This document shows, piece after piece, positions 1 through 8,350 of a stretch of 64,000 nt of DNA; position 1 is the first letter of the stretch, and every line of letters starts with the position of its first letter. The DNA comes from Flavobacterium shii (GTDB taxonomy: Bacteria > Bacteroidota > Bacteroidia > Flavobacteriales > Flavobacteriaceae), in the NCBI RefSeq assembly GCF_025847235.1, contig NZ_JAOZEW010000010.1, positions 124,001 through 188,000 on the forward strand. The letters run 5' to 3'. The notes beneath the pieces are model-generated. The model searched no databases. It was given only the letters and a program-made list of their open reading frames with translations, and was not told where the DNA came from. The position numbers and the translations under genes were made by a program.

Positions 1-2139
1 GTTGATGTAAATGGAAACACTATTGAAAATGCTTATATTTTTAATACAAAAACCGAAAGTCACGCACATACCAACGAAATCGGAAACTTTAGTATCGAGA
101 AATCTACCATTGGAGATGTTTTAAAGGTTAGTGCTTTAGGATATAAAAAAACAACCTATACCATATCCGAATCAGAGATTATAATTGCGCTAGAAGACGA
201 TAGTTTTAAACTAGATGAAGTAGTAATTCAGCCTAAATTATTGGCAATGAATGTAATTTCGAAGATAGATTTGGAGGTAACTCCAGTAAACTCTTCACAA
301 GAAATTTTACGTAAAGTACCAGGATTATTTATTGGTCAGCATGCAGGAGGAGGTAAAGCCGAGCAAATGTTTTTAAGAGGTTTTGATATTGATCACGGAA
401 CCGATATTGCGATTACAGTTGATGGAATGCCAGTAAATATGGTTTCGCATGCACACGGACAAGGATATTCAGATTTACATTTTGTGATTCCCGAAACAGT
501 AGATAAAATAGATTTTGGAAAAGGAGCATATTATGCCAATAAAGGCGATTTTGCAACAACAGGATATGTTGATTTTAAAACCAAAGACAGATTAGAAAAT
601 AGTAGTATAGGTGTCGAAGTAGGACAGTTTAATACCTTTAGAACAGTTGGATTATTTGACTTATTAGGAAAACAAAAAAAGCAAAGCGCTTATATTGCTA
701 CTGAATACATTATTACCGATGGACCTTTTGATTCTCCTCAAAATTTTAATAGAGTAAACTTATTAGGTAAATATTCGGCTATACTCGAAGATAATAGTAA
801 AATATCGATTTTGGCTTCCCGTTTTTCAAGCAAATGGGATGCATCAGGACAAATACCACAACGATTGGTAGATCAAGGAATAATTTCGAGATTCGGATCA
901 GTAGATGATACAGAAGGAGGGAATTCATCGAGAACCAATTTTAATGCTTCACTTCATAAACCAATTGATGAAAATACATTCTTAAAAGCCAATGCTTTTT
1001 ATACCAATTATGAGTTTGAATTGTATTCTAATTTCACCTTTTTCCTAAACGATCCAGTAAATGGAGATCAGATTAAGCAAAAAGAAAATAGAGATATTTA
1101 TGGAATGAATGCTGAATTGAATAAAAAGGTTAAAACAGATAAATTAGATTTAGGATTTCAATTAGGAGTAGGATTTCGTGCAGATGCCACAACCGATTCT
1201 GAACTTTCGCATACATTAAACAGAAGAACCGTTTTAGAACAAATTAAATTAGGAGATATCGATGAGTCTAATATTTTTACATATTTAAACTCAGAGATAA
1301 ACATTGGGAAATTAATTATAAACCCAGCCGTAAGAGTCGATTATTTTAAGTTTAATTATCAGGATAAATTATCGATAGATTACAAAACACAATCAGAGAA
1401 TAAAGTGAGAGTTTCGCCTAAGCTTAATTTTATTTATACTCAAAATAATAATTTGCAGTATTATCTTAAATCAGGAATAGGTTTTCACTCTAACGATACT
1501 AGGGTAGTAGTGGCTAATAAAGGAACAGATATCCTGCCTATTTCGATAGGAGCAGATCTAGGGACAATCTGGAAACCATTACCTAATTTAATTGTAAACT
1601 CAGCCTTATGGTATTTGTATCTACAACAAGAGTTTGTATACGTTGGCGATGCAGGAATTGTTGAGCCAAGCGGAAAAACAAGACGTATGGGAGTAGATTT
1701 AGGCTTACGTTACCAATTAAACCAATGGTTCTATTTTGACTTTGATGGGAATTATACTTATGCCCGTAGCATAGATGAACCTAAGGGAGAAAATTATATT
1801 CCGCTAGCACCAGATTTTACGACAACAGGAGGATTAAGTTTTCATAAATGGAATGGATTCTCTGGAGGAATACGTTACCGTTATTTAAAAAACCGCCCAG
1901 CTAATGAAGATAACTCTATTGTTGCCAATGGATATTTTGTTTGCGACATGAACTTGAACTATGATTATAAAAAAATCACGTTCGGAGTTTCAATCGACAA
2001 CTTATTTAATACAGCATGGAATGAGACCCAGTTTGCAACCGAATCAAGATTAAAAAATGAACCAGAAAGTGTCGAAGAAATACATTTTACACCAGGAACG
2101 CCCTTTTTTATGAAAGGAAGAATTATCTACAAATTTTAA
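1..2139 (+). CDS. TonB-dependent outer-membrane receptor, 5' end outside window
   Basis: The reading frame is open from base 1, so the gene starts upstream; at least 712 residues are here. The first ~75 residues look like the end of a carboxypeptidase-regulatory-like beta domain (GNFSIEKS, VSALGYKK), then a LDEVVI linker typical of the TonB box region. The plug follows (ILRKVPGLFIGQHAGGGKAE, MFLRGFDIDHGTDIAITVDG), then a 22-strand-type barrel ending in MKGRIIYKF with the aromatic C-terminus needed for outer-membrane insertion. Receptors of this family import chelated metals or other large ligands using energy from TonB-ExbBD. No SusD-like partner follows, so polysaccharide uptake is unlikely; the ligand cannot be told. 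The His-rich plug loop (QHAGGG, SHAHGQGYSDLH) is a conserved trait of this receptor subgroup. An internal ATG at 247 is not the true start. Confidence 0.93.
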   Translation, partial: VDVNGNTIENAYIFNTKTESHAHTNEIGNFSIEKSTIGDVLKVSALGYKKTTYTISESEIIIALEDDSFKLDEVVIQPKLLAMNVISKIDLEVTPVNSSQEILRKVPGLFIGQHAGGGKAEQMFLRGFDIDHGTDIAITVDGMPVNMVSHAHGQGYSDLHFVIPETVDKIDFGKGAYYANKGDFATTGYVDFKTKDRLENSSIGVEVGQFNTFRTVGLFDLLGKQKKQSAYIATEYIITDGPFDSPQNFNRVNLLGKYSAILEDNSKISILASRFSSKWDASGQIPQRLVDQGIISRFGSVDDTEGGNSSRTNFNASLHKPIDENTFLKANAFYTNYEFELYSNFTFFLNDPVNGDQIKQKENRDIYGMNAELNKKVKTDKLDLGFQLGVGFRADATTDSELSHTLNRRTVLEQIKLGDIDESNIFTYLNSEINIGKLIINPAVRVDYFKFNYQDKLSIDYKTQSENKVRVSPKLNFIYTQNNNLQYYLKSGIGFHSNDTRVVVANKGTDILPISIGADLGTIWKPLPNLIVNSALWYLYLQQEFVYVGDAGIVEPSGKTRRMGVDLGLRYQLNQWFYFDFDGNYTYARSIDEPKGENYIPLAPDFTTTGGLSFHKWNGFSGGIRYRYLKNRPANEDNSIVANGYFVCDMNLNYDYKKITFGVSIDNLFNTAWNETQFATESRLKNEPESVEEIHFTPGTPFFMKGRIIYKF

Positions 2140-2293
2140 TGATATAATTTTATTTGAACAGAAAACCTAACGTTTATAGCTTCAGATGCCCTACAGTATA
2201 TGTTTAGATTAATTAACAATTGTTCATCATAAAATAAAGTGAAGAACGAAATCAGGTAAATCAAATTTGATTAATTTTATAAAAAAAATAATT

Positions 2294-2881
2294 ATGAAAA
2301 ATATATTGTTTCTATTCTGTGGAGTTATGTTTTTATTTAGCTGTCAGAATCAAGCACAAACTAAAAAAAGTAAAACTAGCAAAAGCGAAAACGTCATGGA
2401 AAAACAAACTATTTATCAGTTTAAAGTAGAAGATTTAACAGGGAATCAGTTTGATTTTGCTTCTTTAAAAGGAAAAAAGATAATGATTGTAAATACAGCT
2501 TCAAAATGTGGATTAACGCCGCAATACAAAGATTTAGAGGCAATTTACAAAGAGTATAAAGATAAAGGTTTTGTTATTGTTGGGTTTCCTGCAAATAATT
2601 TTGCATCACAAGAGCCAGGTACAAACGAAGAAATTGGCGCTTTTTGCCAACAAAATTACGGCGTTACTTTTCCTATGATGGATAAAATCTCGGTAAAAGG
2701 AGATGATATGAGCGAAGTTTACAAGTTCTTAACTCAAAAATCTAAAAACGGAGTGCAAGACTCAGAAGTTGAGTGGAACTTCCAGAAATATCTAATCAAC
2801 GAAAAAGGAGAATTGGTAAAAGTAATTCATCCTAAAACATTACCAACAGATCCGGAAATTATCAAATGGATTAAAAGCTAA
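2294..2881 (+). CDS. Glutathione peroxidase-family lipoprotein (thioredoxin-type peroxidase)
   Basis: A 195-residue peroxidase that reduces hydroperoxides, probably with thioredoxin rather than glutathione. I start it at the ATG at 2294, not the in-frame TTG at 2267, because MKNILFLFCGVMFLFSC is then a clean lipoprotein signal with Cys17 at the lipobox. The peroxidatic cysteine is Cys72 in NTASKCGLTPQY, so this is a Cys and not a selenocysteine form. Cys118 in GAFCQQNYGVTFPMM fits the resolving cysteine of thioredoxin-dependent members. The FPANNFASQEPG and WNFQKYLI segments match the Gln and Trp active-site motifs. It is likely anchored in the cell envelope facing the periplasm. It lies 154 bases after the receptor and is followed by a strong terminator. 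Confidence 0.93.
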   Translation: MKNILFLFCGVMFLFSCQNQAQTKKSKTSKSENVMEKQTIYQFKVEDLTGNQFDFASLKGKKIMIVNTASKCGLTPQYKDLEAIYKEYKDKGFVIVGFPANNFASQEPGTNEEIGAFCQQNYGVTFPMMDKISVKGDDMSEVYKFLTQKSKNGVQDSEVEWNFQKYLINEKGELVKVIHPKTLPTDPEIIKWIKS

Positions 2882-2903
2882 TAAGCATTAAAATAATAAG
2901 TAT

Positions 2904-2939
2904 AAAGCGATTTTCAAATTAATGAAAATCGCTTTTTTG
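2904..2939 (+). terminator. Rho-independent terminator after the peroxidase gene
   Basis: A perfect 12-bp stem (AAAGCGATTTTC and GAAAATCGCTTT) with an 8-base loop is followed by a T-run. It sits 23 bases past the peroxidase stop. Confidence 0.9.
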
Positions 2940-2974
2940 TTGCCATAAAGTTTATTTTTCATACTTTTAAAACT

Positions 2975-3556
2975 ATGTTTGAATCATTACGAAAAAATAT
3001 AGCACGGCATATAGAAATTACCGATGAAGAGTTTGAAATCTTCAGAGGTTATTTCCACCCAGTTTCAATAAAAAAAAGAGACTTTTTACTCAAAGAAGGT
3101 GCAATAAATACTTTCGAAGCTTTTGTTACCAAAGGATGCTTCCGTATTTATTATACTGGTGAATCTGGGAGTGAACAAATCTTATACTTTGCCATCGAAG
3201 ATTGGTGGGCAACAGATATTGACAGCTTTATGAATCAGGTACCATCTATTTTTACCATCGAAGCTTTAGAGGATTGTGAGGTATTAATTATCTCAAAGAA
3301 AGACAAAGACAATTTATATGATCGATTACCAATTGTAGAGAAATTGTTTCGAATCATGAATCAAAAAACACTAGTAGCTTTCCAACGCCGACTTATTTCG
3401 TCTCACGGACAAACGGCAGACAAACGATATCTGGAGTTTTTAAAAAAATACCCTTCCTTAGAACAACGTATTACACAACAGCAAATAGCAGCTTATCTAG
3501 GAATCTCGCATGAGTTTTTGAGTAAAATCCGAAAGAAAATGTACAAAAAAGAATAA
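2975..3556 (+). CDS. Crp/Fnr-family transcriptional regulator
   Basis: A 193-residue regulator. Residues ~25-115 form a cyclic-nucleotide-binding-like beta barrel (KRDFLLKEGAINTFEAFVTK, EDWWATDIDSFM), and residues ~145-190 a winged helix with QQIAAYLGISHEFLSKIRKK as the recognition region. This is the short Bacteroidota subgroup of the family, which lacks a full cAMP phosphate-binding cassette; it also has no FNR cysteines, so the effector is unknown. The gene sits 87 bases before a cysteine hydrolase whose promoter contains an 18-bp palindrome of TTGA-N6-TCAA form, the type of site this family binds. Local regulation of that gene is my inference. Confidence 0.9.
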   Translation: MFESLRKNIARHIEITDEEFEIFRGYFHPVSIKKRDFLLKEGAINTFEAFVTKGCFRIYYTGESGSEQILYFAIEDWWATDIDSFMNQVPSIFTIEALEDCEVLIISKKDKDNLYDRLPIVEKLFRIMNQKTLVAFQRRLISSHGQTADKRYLEFLKKYPSLEQRITQQQIAAYLGISHEFLSKIRKKMYKKE

Positions 3557-3571
3557 GGTTATAAAGAGCTT

Positions 3572-3589
3572 TTTTGAACTAGTTCAAAA
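3572..3589. promoter_or_regulatory. Perfect 18-bp palindrome, candidate Crp/Fnr-type operator
   Basis: TTTTGAACTAGTTCAAAA is fully self-complementary, and its core TTGAAC-TAGTTCAA has the TTGA-N6-TCAA shape of FNR-like sites. It abuts the -33 element of the hydrolase promoter and lies just after the regulator gene, a position suited to activation. Confidence 0.55.
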
Positions 3590-3617
3590 TTTGCCTGATT
3601 ACTGTAAGTTACCTTTG
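3590..3617 (+). promoter_or_regulatory. Bacteroidota promoter for the cysteine hydrolase
   Basis: TTTG at 3590-3593 and TACCTTTG at 3610-3617 fit the -33 and -7 boxes, with a slightly short 16-base spacer. The start codon is 26 bases downstream. Confidence 0.65.
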
Positions 3618-3643
3618 CTGTATAAATTTAAACACAGTCAATT

Positions 3644-4198
3644 ATGAAAAAAGCACTTGTACTTATCGATATTCAAAATGATTATTTTGATAACGGAAAT
3701 CATGTTTTATATCAGCCAGAAATAGCCTCGGGTAATGCCAAAAAGATACTAGAATATTCTCGTGAGAATAAAATAGATATTATTCATATTCAGCATTTAT
3801 CTATGAATGAAGGTGCTGATTTCTTTTTGCCAGATACCAAAGGGGTAGAAATACATAAAGATGTTACACCGATTAATGAAGAGAAAGTAATTTTAAAGCA
3901 TTATCCTAATAGTTTTCGTGATACTACATTGCATCAATATCTTACCGAAAAAGGGATTACCGAGTTACTTATTTGCGGAATGATGACCGATGTATGTGTG
4001 GCTACAACGGTAAGAGCAGCAATGGATTTAGGATATACAACAACAGTTATAGGAGATGCCTGTGCTACCGAAGACCGTATGCTTTATGGTAAAACAATTC
4101 CAGCAAAACAAATACATGAATCCTATCTAGCAGGATTAACAGCCTTGGGAAATTTATATGCTCAAGTATTAACTACACAAGAATATCTAGATAAATAA
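3644..4198 (+). CDS. Isochorismatase-fold cysteine hydrolase
   Basis: A 184-residue cytoplasmic hydrolase of the isochorismatase/nicotinamidase fold. The catalytic triad is visible: Asp9 in VLIDIQNDYF, Lys85 in VILKHYPNSF and nucleophile Cys118 in CGMMTDVCVATTV. The length fits single-domain cysteine hydrolases that cleave amides such as nicotinamide, ureidoacrylate or biuret; the substrate cannot be read from sequence. A true isochorismatase does not use this cysteine, so the gene should not be tied to menaquinone or siderophore synthesis despite menD being 2 kb away. It has its own promoter with a palindrome upstream, and is probably controlled by the adjacent Crp/Fnr-type regulator. Confidence 0.92.
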   Translation: MKKALVLIDIQNDYFDNGNHVLYQPEIASGNAKKILEYSRENKIDIIHIQHLSMNEGADFFLPDTKGVEIHKDVTPINEEKVILKHYPNSFRDTTLHQYLTEKGITELLICGMMTDVCVATTVRAAMDLGYTTTVIGDACATEDRMLYGKTIPAKQIHESYLAGLTALGNLYAQVLTTQEYLDK

Positions 4199-4240
4199 TA
4201 AAACAGTTTTCTTTTTTAAAGATTGCTTAATTAACAAATT

Positions 4241-4277
4241 AAAACGGATTCTAGCATTGTTTAAAATCCGTTTTTTT
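4241..4277. terminator. Bidirectional terminator between converging genes
   Basis: AAACGGATT pairs with AATCCGTTT around a 14-base loop, with T-rich flanks on both sides. It lies between the hydrolase (+) and the acetyltransferase (-). Confidence 0.75.
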
Positions 4278-4779
4278 ATATATGTTTAAGAATCAATTGC
4301 ATGAAAACCAAATCCAACCAATGATCAAATTTATACCCAACTTCACGGATAGTTCCAGTAGCAACAAATCCAAACTTCTCATGAAAAGTAATACTTCCCG
4401 CATTATCGGCATCAATAGCACCAATCATTACGTGATATCCTTGTTCTTTGGCCAAGCCAATTAATTCTGTCAATAATTTAGAACCAATACCTTTACCGAT
4501 TATGTTTTCAGTTACATAAACAGAATGTTCAATAGTATATTGATAGCCTATTTTTTCTCTAAACGGACCATAACTACCAAAACCAATAACTTCGCCATCT
4601 ATTTCGGCTACAATAACGGGCAGGTTTTTAGCATTTTTATCTTCAAACCATTTTTGCTGTACTTCAATTGTCTGGATTTCATAACTGTAATTAGCAGTTG
4701 TATAGAGAATAGAATGATTAACAATATCAAGAATTTTACTTAAATCCTTAGAGTTTGCTGGTCGAATTGTTACAGACAT
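4276..4779 (-). CDS. GNAT N-acetyltransferase, phosphinothricin-acetyltransferase-like
   Basis: A 167-residue acetyltransferase that moves an acetyl group from acetyl-CoA to an amine. The N-terminal MSVTIRPANSKDLSKILDIV, the central YTIEHSVYV and the acetyl-CoA loop GKGIGSKLLTELI are the usual GNAT features. The pattern SITFHEKFGFVATGTIREVG followed by WLDLVFMQL is typical of the PAT/methionine-sulfoximine acetyltransferase subgroup. Members acetylate glufosinate-like or methionine-sulfoximine-like compounds, but many have other natural substrates. Transcription runs toward a shared terminator with the hydrolase. It may be expressed alone, with 25 bases to the following thioredoxin gene on the same strand. 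Confidence 0.9.
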   Translation of the reverse strand: MSVTIRPANSKDLSKILDIVNHSILYTTANYSYEIQTIEVQQKWFEDKNAKNLPVIVAEIDGEVIGFGSYGPFREKIGYQYTIEHSVYVTENIIGKGIGSKLLTELIGLAKEQGYHVMIGAIDADNAGSITFHEKFGFVATGTIREVGYKFDHWLDLVFMQLILKHI

Positions 4780-4804
4780 AATTAGTTTTATTATTTATAG
4801 TTTT

Positions 4805-5974
4805 TTATTTAAGTTCGGTTAGTAAAGCATCAACATCTTTTGGATCCCAATCCATTTCCTTACAAATAGCTTTTGCCTTTTTAGCATACACCAAAGCCGA
4901 TTTTTTATCTTTTATCTTAATATAAAGTCGGGCCAAGAGTAAATTCCCATCATAAGAATCATTAAGGTCCAAAGAACGTTTTACCCATTCTATTGCTTTT
5001 TTAAGACTTTCGACATCAGTAATATTTTTTAAATATACTTGTCCGATTTCCTTTAGAGTACTTGGGTTATTCCAAACATATTTTTGAGTTCCGTCCAGAG
5101 TTGTTTTTTTATAATATGCCCAATTGGTACTTCTTTCGGCAATAGATAAATCATAAGAAAAAATAAGAGAATCTGTTTTTTGAAGATGAATTGTTTTAGC
5201 AATTTCTCTCTGTTTATAGTAATTAATAGTATCCAGACTTTCGGTATAAGGGCGTAATAATTCGGTTACGATGTTAATGATTTTTTTCTCCACACGATCA
5301 GGAGAAGCAACAGCTCCAAACTCTTTTTGATGTTGTAATACATATTGAAATTCATGCGATTGGATATCGCTTACACCATTGGATATAATACGCCAGTTAA
5401 GTTCGCTAAGTAATTGTGGGTCCGATTGTGTGGCAAGATACGTATGAGTAGCTTTGGATAAATCGACCCTTTCGCGGCCTTTTCTCAACGTATTTAAGTA
5501 AGCCAGACATTTATTAGGATTACTGGGATCGGCCATAAATGCAGCCTCAAGATAAGGTAATTGCATTTTAGGATTTAATGCATTTTTAATTTCGTTTAAA
5601 AAGTCGGCTGTTTTTATTTCTCCCTTTAAATTATATAAAACAGTTTCATTAGCATCTATAATTAAAAAACTAGGCAATGATTTAGTGTCAAACTTGCTTT
5701 TTAAGGCAATTCCTTCTTCTTTATCAATATCTTTCCATAAACAGATATAATTATCCTTTAAAAAGGTCATTACAGCCGGATCTTTAAGAGTACTGCTTTT
5801 CATTACATTGCAATGAGGACACCAAGTAGCATAAAGCATAATAAAAACTGGTTTGTTTTCTTTTTTAGCTTTTACAAGAGCCTCCTTATAAGAAACGTCA
5901 TCGTTAATAAATTGACTCTGAGCATTTCCCGTATGTAAAAATAATATAAGTAATGATAGATAAATCAAGCGCAT
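4805..5974 (-). CDS. Secreted thioredoxin-fold protein with C-terminal TPR-like helices
   Basis: A 389-residue protein with a Sec signal peptide (residues 1-19, ending GNAQS). Residues ~25-135 form a thioredoxin domain with active site Cys52-Pro-His-Cys55 in LYATWCPHCNVMK and the cis-proline segment KSLPSFLIID. The CPHC site is like DsbA rather than the CGPC of cytoplasmic thioredoxin. The rest is helical; the last ~70 residues (WVKRSLDLNDSYDGNLLLAR, SALVYAKKAKAICKE) read as tetratricopeptide repeats. A periplasmic disulfide role is likely, partner unknown. A TAnnTTTG box lies upstream on this strand, so the gene is probably transcribed first and the acetyltransferase may follow it. Confidence 0.88.
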   Translation of the reverse strand: MRLIYLSLLILFLHTGNAQSQFINDDVSYKEALVKAKKENKPVFIMLYATWCPHCNVMKSSTLKDPAVMTFLKDNYICLWKDIDKEEGIALKSKFDTKSLPSFLIIDANETVLYNLKGEIKTADFLNEIKNALNPKMQLPYLEAAFMADPSNPNKCLAYLNTLRKGRERVDLSKATHTYLATQSDPQLLSELNWRIISNGVSDIQSHEFQYVLQHQKEFGAVASPDRVEKKIINIVTELLRPYTESLDTINYYKQREIAKTIHLQKTDSLIFSYDLSIAERSTNWAYYKKTTLDGTQKYVWNNPSTLKEIGQVYLKNITDVESLKKAIEWVKRSLDLNDSYDGNLLLARLYIKIKDKKSALVYAKKAKAICKEMDWDPKDVDALLTELK

Positions 5975-6006
5975 AATCCTTCTGTTTTTATTAAAGATAA
6001 TTTTTA

Positions 6007-6014
6007 CAAATATA
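6007..6014 (-). promoter_or_regulatory. -7 box for the thioredoxin-fold gene
   Basis: TATATTTG on the minus strand lies 32 bases before the start codon. No clear -33 TTTG was found. Confidence 0.5.
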
Positions 6015-6080
6015 TTTCCTTTTTCTATAAAAAAATGGTAATATCTCGTTATTTATACCATAAATCATATCCTAACTTAG

Positions 6081-6088
6081 TAACTTTG
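6081..6088 (+). promoter_or_regulatory. -7 box for menD
   Basis: TAACTTTG, a full match to TAnnTTTG, lies 20 bases before the menD start. It is divergent from the box of the thioredoxin gene 70 bases away. Confidence 0.6.
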
Positions 6089-6108
6089 TACTTCATAATT
6101 TCGTAAAA

Positions 6109-7770
6109 ATGATTTACCCCAAAATACCACTGGCACAGAGCATCATTCAGATTTGTTTAGAAAAAGGAATTACCAACATTATTATATCTCCAGGATCACG
6201 AAACGCACCTTTAACCATAGGATTTGTAAGTAACCCCGCATTTCAGTGCTATAGTATTGCCGACGAAAGATGTGCAGCATTTTTTGCATTAGGAATCGCC
6301 CAGCAAACGGGACAACCAACGGCTTTAGTATGTACTTCGGGTTCGGCATTGTTGAATTATTATCCTGCTTTTGCAGAAGCATTTTATAGTCAGATTCCGT
6401 TAATTGTAATCTCAGCAGATCGTCCGCAAAGCAAGATCGATATAGGCGATGGACAAACCATTCGTCAGGAAAATGTATATTTAAATCACTCTTTGTATAA
6501 TGCCAATTTGCATGAAGATGTTTCCTCCGAAAATGACCAAAAAATCAATGAAGCAATAGATACTGCTAAAGCAAAAAGAGGACCCGTACATATTAATGCT
6601 CCATTTGAAGAGCCATTATATGAAACAGTTTCAGAACTTTCTGTAAAGCCAATAATAAACACTTACGTAAAAGAAAACCAGTCGGAAACAATAGAGGATT
6701 TAGCCGATATGGTTGCTTCTTGGAACAAATCGACCCGTAAGATGGTTTTGGTAGGAGTAAATGAGCCGGATACTATTAGCAAGAAAACAATAGAAGGATT
6801 GGCCAATGATAAATCGACAGTAGTTTTAACCGAAACAACGTCTAATTTGTATCACCCGAGTTTTGTTAATAATATAGATACTTTAATTACACCGTTTACA
6901 GCAACCGATTTTGAAGACTTTCAGCCCGAAATTCTGGTGACTTTTGGAGGAATGATAGTATCTAAACGTATAAAGGCGTTTTTACGAAAGTACAAGCCAA
7001 AACAACATTGGCATATTGATACATTAAGGGCTTATGATACATTTGGTGCTTCGCCAAAGCATATAAAAATAAATCCAAATGATTTCTTTGAAGCCTTTTT
7101 TCCTAAAACAGAATCTATTGAAAGTGATTATTTTTCAAAAATCTCAAAAATAAATGATTTAAGAAAAGTAAGAGTGCAGGAATATTTAGGTAAGATTCCG
7201 TTTTCTGATTTTAAAGTTTTCGAAAAAGTAATAGAAGCATTACCTAAAAACAGTCAGTTACAAATAAGTAATAGTTCGGCTATTCGTTACGCACAATTAA
7301 TCGATATCGATTCATCTATAGAAGTTTTCTGTAATCGTGGTACAAGCGGAATCGACGGTAGTACATCGACTGCTATTGGAGCTGCAGTTGGCAATTCCAA
7401 ACCTGCCGTTTTTATAACAGGCGATATTAGTTTCTTGTATGATAGTAATGCTTTGTGGAATAGTTATATCCCTAAAAATTTTAAGATTATAATCATTAAT
7501 AATGGAGGAGGAGGGATCTTCCGTATTTTACCGGGGCATCAGGAACAACCAGTATTTAATACCTTCTTTGAGACATCACACCATTTAACAGCCGAATTTA
7601 TGGCAGGAATGTTCAAGATGAATTATATAAAAGCCAGCGATGAAAGTTCCTTACAATTGGGTTTGCAATCCTTGTATGGTTCGAATGATGCACCAGCTAT
7701 TTTGGAAATTTTCACACCAACAATTGAAAACGATAAAATATTGCTTCAATTTTTTAAAGAGTTATTATAA
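6109..7770 (+). CDS. menD: 2-succinyl-5-enolpyruvyl-6-hydroxy-3-cyclohexene-1-carboxylate synthase
   Basis: A 553-residue thiamine-diphosphate enzyme that joins isochorismate and 2-oxoglutarate to make SEPHCHC, an early step of menaquinone synthesis. N-terminal ISPGSRNAPLTIGF, ADERCAAFFALGIA and IGDGQTIRQENVY are diagnostic of MenD. The C-terminal ThDP-binding region begins at GDISFLYDSNALWN and continues to IIINNGGGGIFRILPG. The length matches the family. It is the first of the men genes here: menB, menA and menC follow within 10 kb on the same strand, with other genes between. The isochorismate synthase and thioesterase genes that often sit upstream in relatives are not in this window. Confidence 0.97.
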   Translation: MIYPKIPLAQSIIQICLEKGITNIIISPGSRNAPLTIGFVSNPAFQCYSIADERCAAFFALGIAQQTGQPTALVCTSGSALLNYYPAFAEAFYSQIPLIVISADRPQSKIDIGDGQTIRQENVYLNHSLYNANLHEDVSSENDQKINEAIDTAKAKRGPVHINAPFEEPLYETVSELSVKPIINTYVKENQSETIEDLADMVASWNKSTRKMVLVGVNEPDTISKKTIEGLANDKSTVVLTETTSNLYHPSFVNNIDTLITPFTATDFEDFQPEILVTFGGMIVSKRIKAFLRKYKPKQHWHIDTLRAYDTFGASPKHIKINPNDFFEAFFPKTESIESDYFSKISKINDLRKVRVQEYLGKIPFSDFKVFEKVIEALPKNSQLQISNSSAIRYAQLIDIDSSIEVFCNRGTSGIDGSTSTAIGAAVGNSKPAVFITGDISFLYDSNALWNSYIPKNFKIIIINNGGGGIFRILPGHQEQPVFNTFFETSHHLTAEFMAGMFKMNYIKASDESSLQLGLQSLYGSNDAPAILEIFTPTIENDKILLQFFKELL

Positions 7771-7806
7771 GGTTAATTTTATTAAAAAATACTTAAAAGA
7801 AATACC

Positions 7807-7832
7807 TTGTATAAAATAAATGCTTAAATTTG
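7807..7832 (+). promoter_or_regulatory. Promoter of the DUF2853 gene
   Basis: TTG at 7807 and TAAATTTG at 7825-7832. The start codon is 41 bases downstream. Confidence 0.55.
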
Positions 7833-7873
7833 AGAATATAAACTAGTATTAATCAAATATTAAATTTTTATTT

Positions 7874-8215
7874 ATGAGCGCAAGAGACGAATTAATTGTA
7901 AAGTATGCTGCCGATTTAAAAGATAAATGTGGTGTAACCCCGAATATGGATTTATTGACAAAAGTGACCATTGGTTGTGGGCCGTCAATATACAATGCAG
8001 ATGCAGCAACTGTTGCAGGAACGCAAAAATCGGAATTGGAAACAGTAAAGAATAATTTTTTAATTAAGAAATTAGGATTAGCAGATAGCACCGCTTTAGA
8101 TGCTGGAATTGATGCAGTATTAGAAAAATACGGACGCTCAAACAAGAATAAATACAGAGCAGTTGTATACTATTTATTGACACTTCATTTTAAAAAAGAA
8201 AGTGTTTACAAATAG
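7874..8215 (+). CDS. DUF2853 family small protein
   Basis: A 113-residue soluble, helical protein with no signal peptide. The pattern KYAADLKDKCGVTPNMDLL, then CGPSIYNADAATVAGTQKSE and a C-terminal RSNKNKYRAVVYYLLTLHFK matches the DUF2853 family, which is common in Bacteroidota and Proteobacteria and has no established biochemical role. It lies between menD and the cvfB-like gene but has its own promoter and terminator, so a menaquinone role is not supported by operon structure. Confidence 0.85.
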   Translation: MSARDELIVKYAADLKDKCGVTPNMDLLTKVTIGCGPSIYNADAATVAGTQKSELETVKNNFLIKKLGLADSTALDAGIDAVLEKYGRSNKNKYRAVVYYLLTLHFKKESVYK

Positions 8216-8235
8216 TATTAAACTTTAAAATATAG

Positions 8236-8259
8236 AAAGCGCCTAATAGGCGCTTTTTT
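8236..8259 (+). terminator. Terminator after the DUF2853 gene
   Basis: A tight stem, AAAGCGCCTA with TAGGCGCTTT, is followed by six Ts. Confidence 0.9.
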
Positions 8260-8297
8260 AATGGAATAATTTTTCTGCTTCTCATTTTCAAACTTCG

Positions 8298-8305
8298 TAC
8301 CTTTG
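8298..8305 (+). promoter_or_regulatory. -7 box for the cvfB-like gene
   Basis: TACCTTTG lies 45 bases before the start codon, just past the preceding terminator. Confidence 0.6.
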
Positions 8306-8350
8306 CGACTTAGAAACTTGCTTATTTAGCAATACAGAACATTAAAGAAG

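Noticed and set aside
3644..4198. Reading the cysteine hydrolase as an isochorismatase feeding or draining the nearby menaquinone pathway
   Set aside because: It has the Asp-Lys-Cys triad of amidase-type members; true isochorismatases do not use the cysteine. Nearness to menD is not enough.
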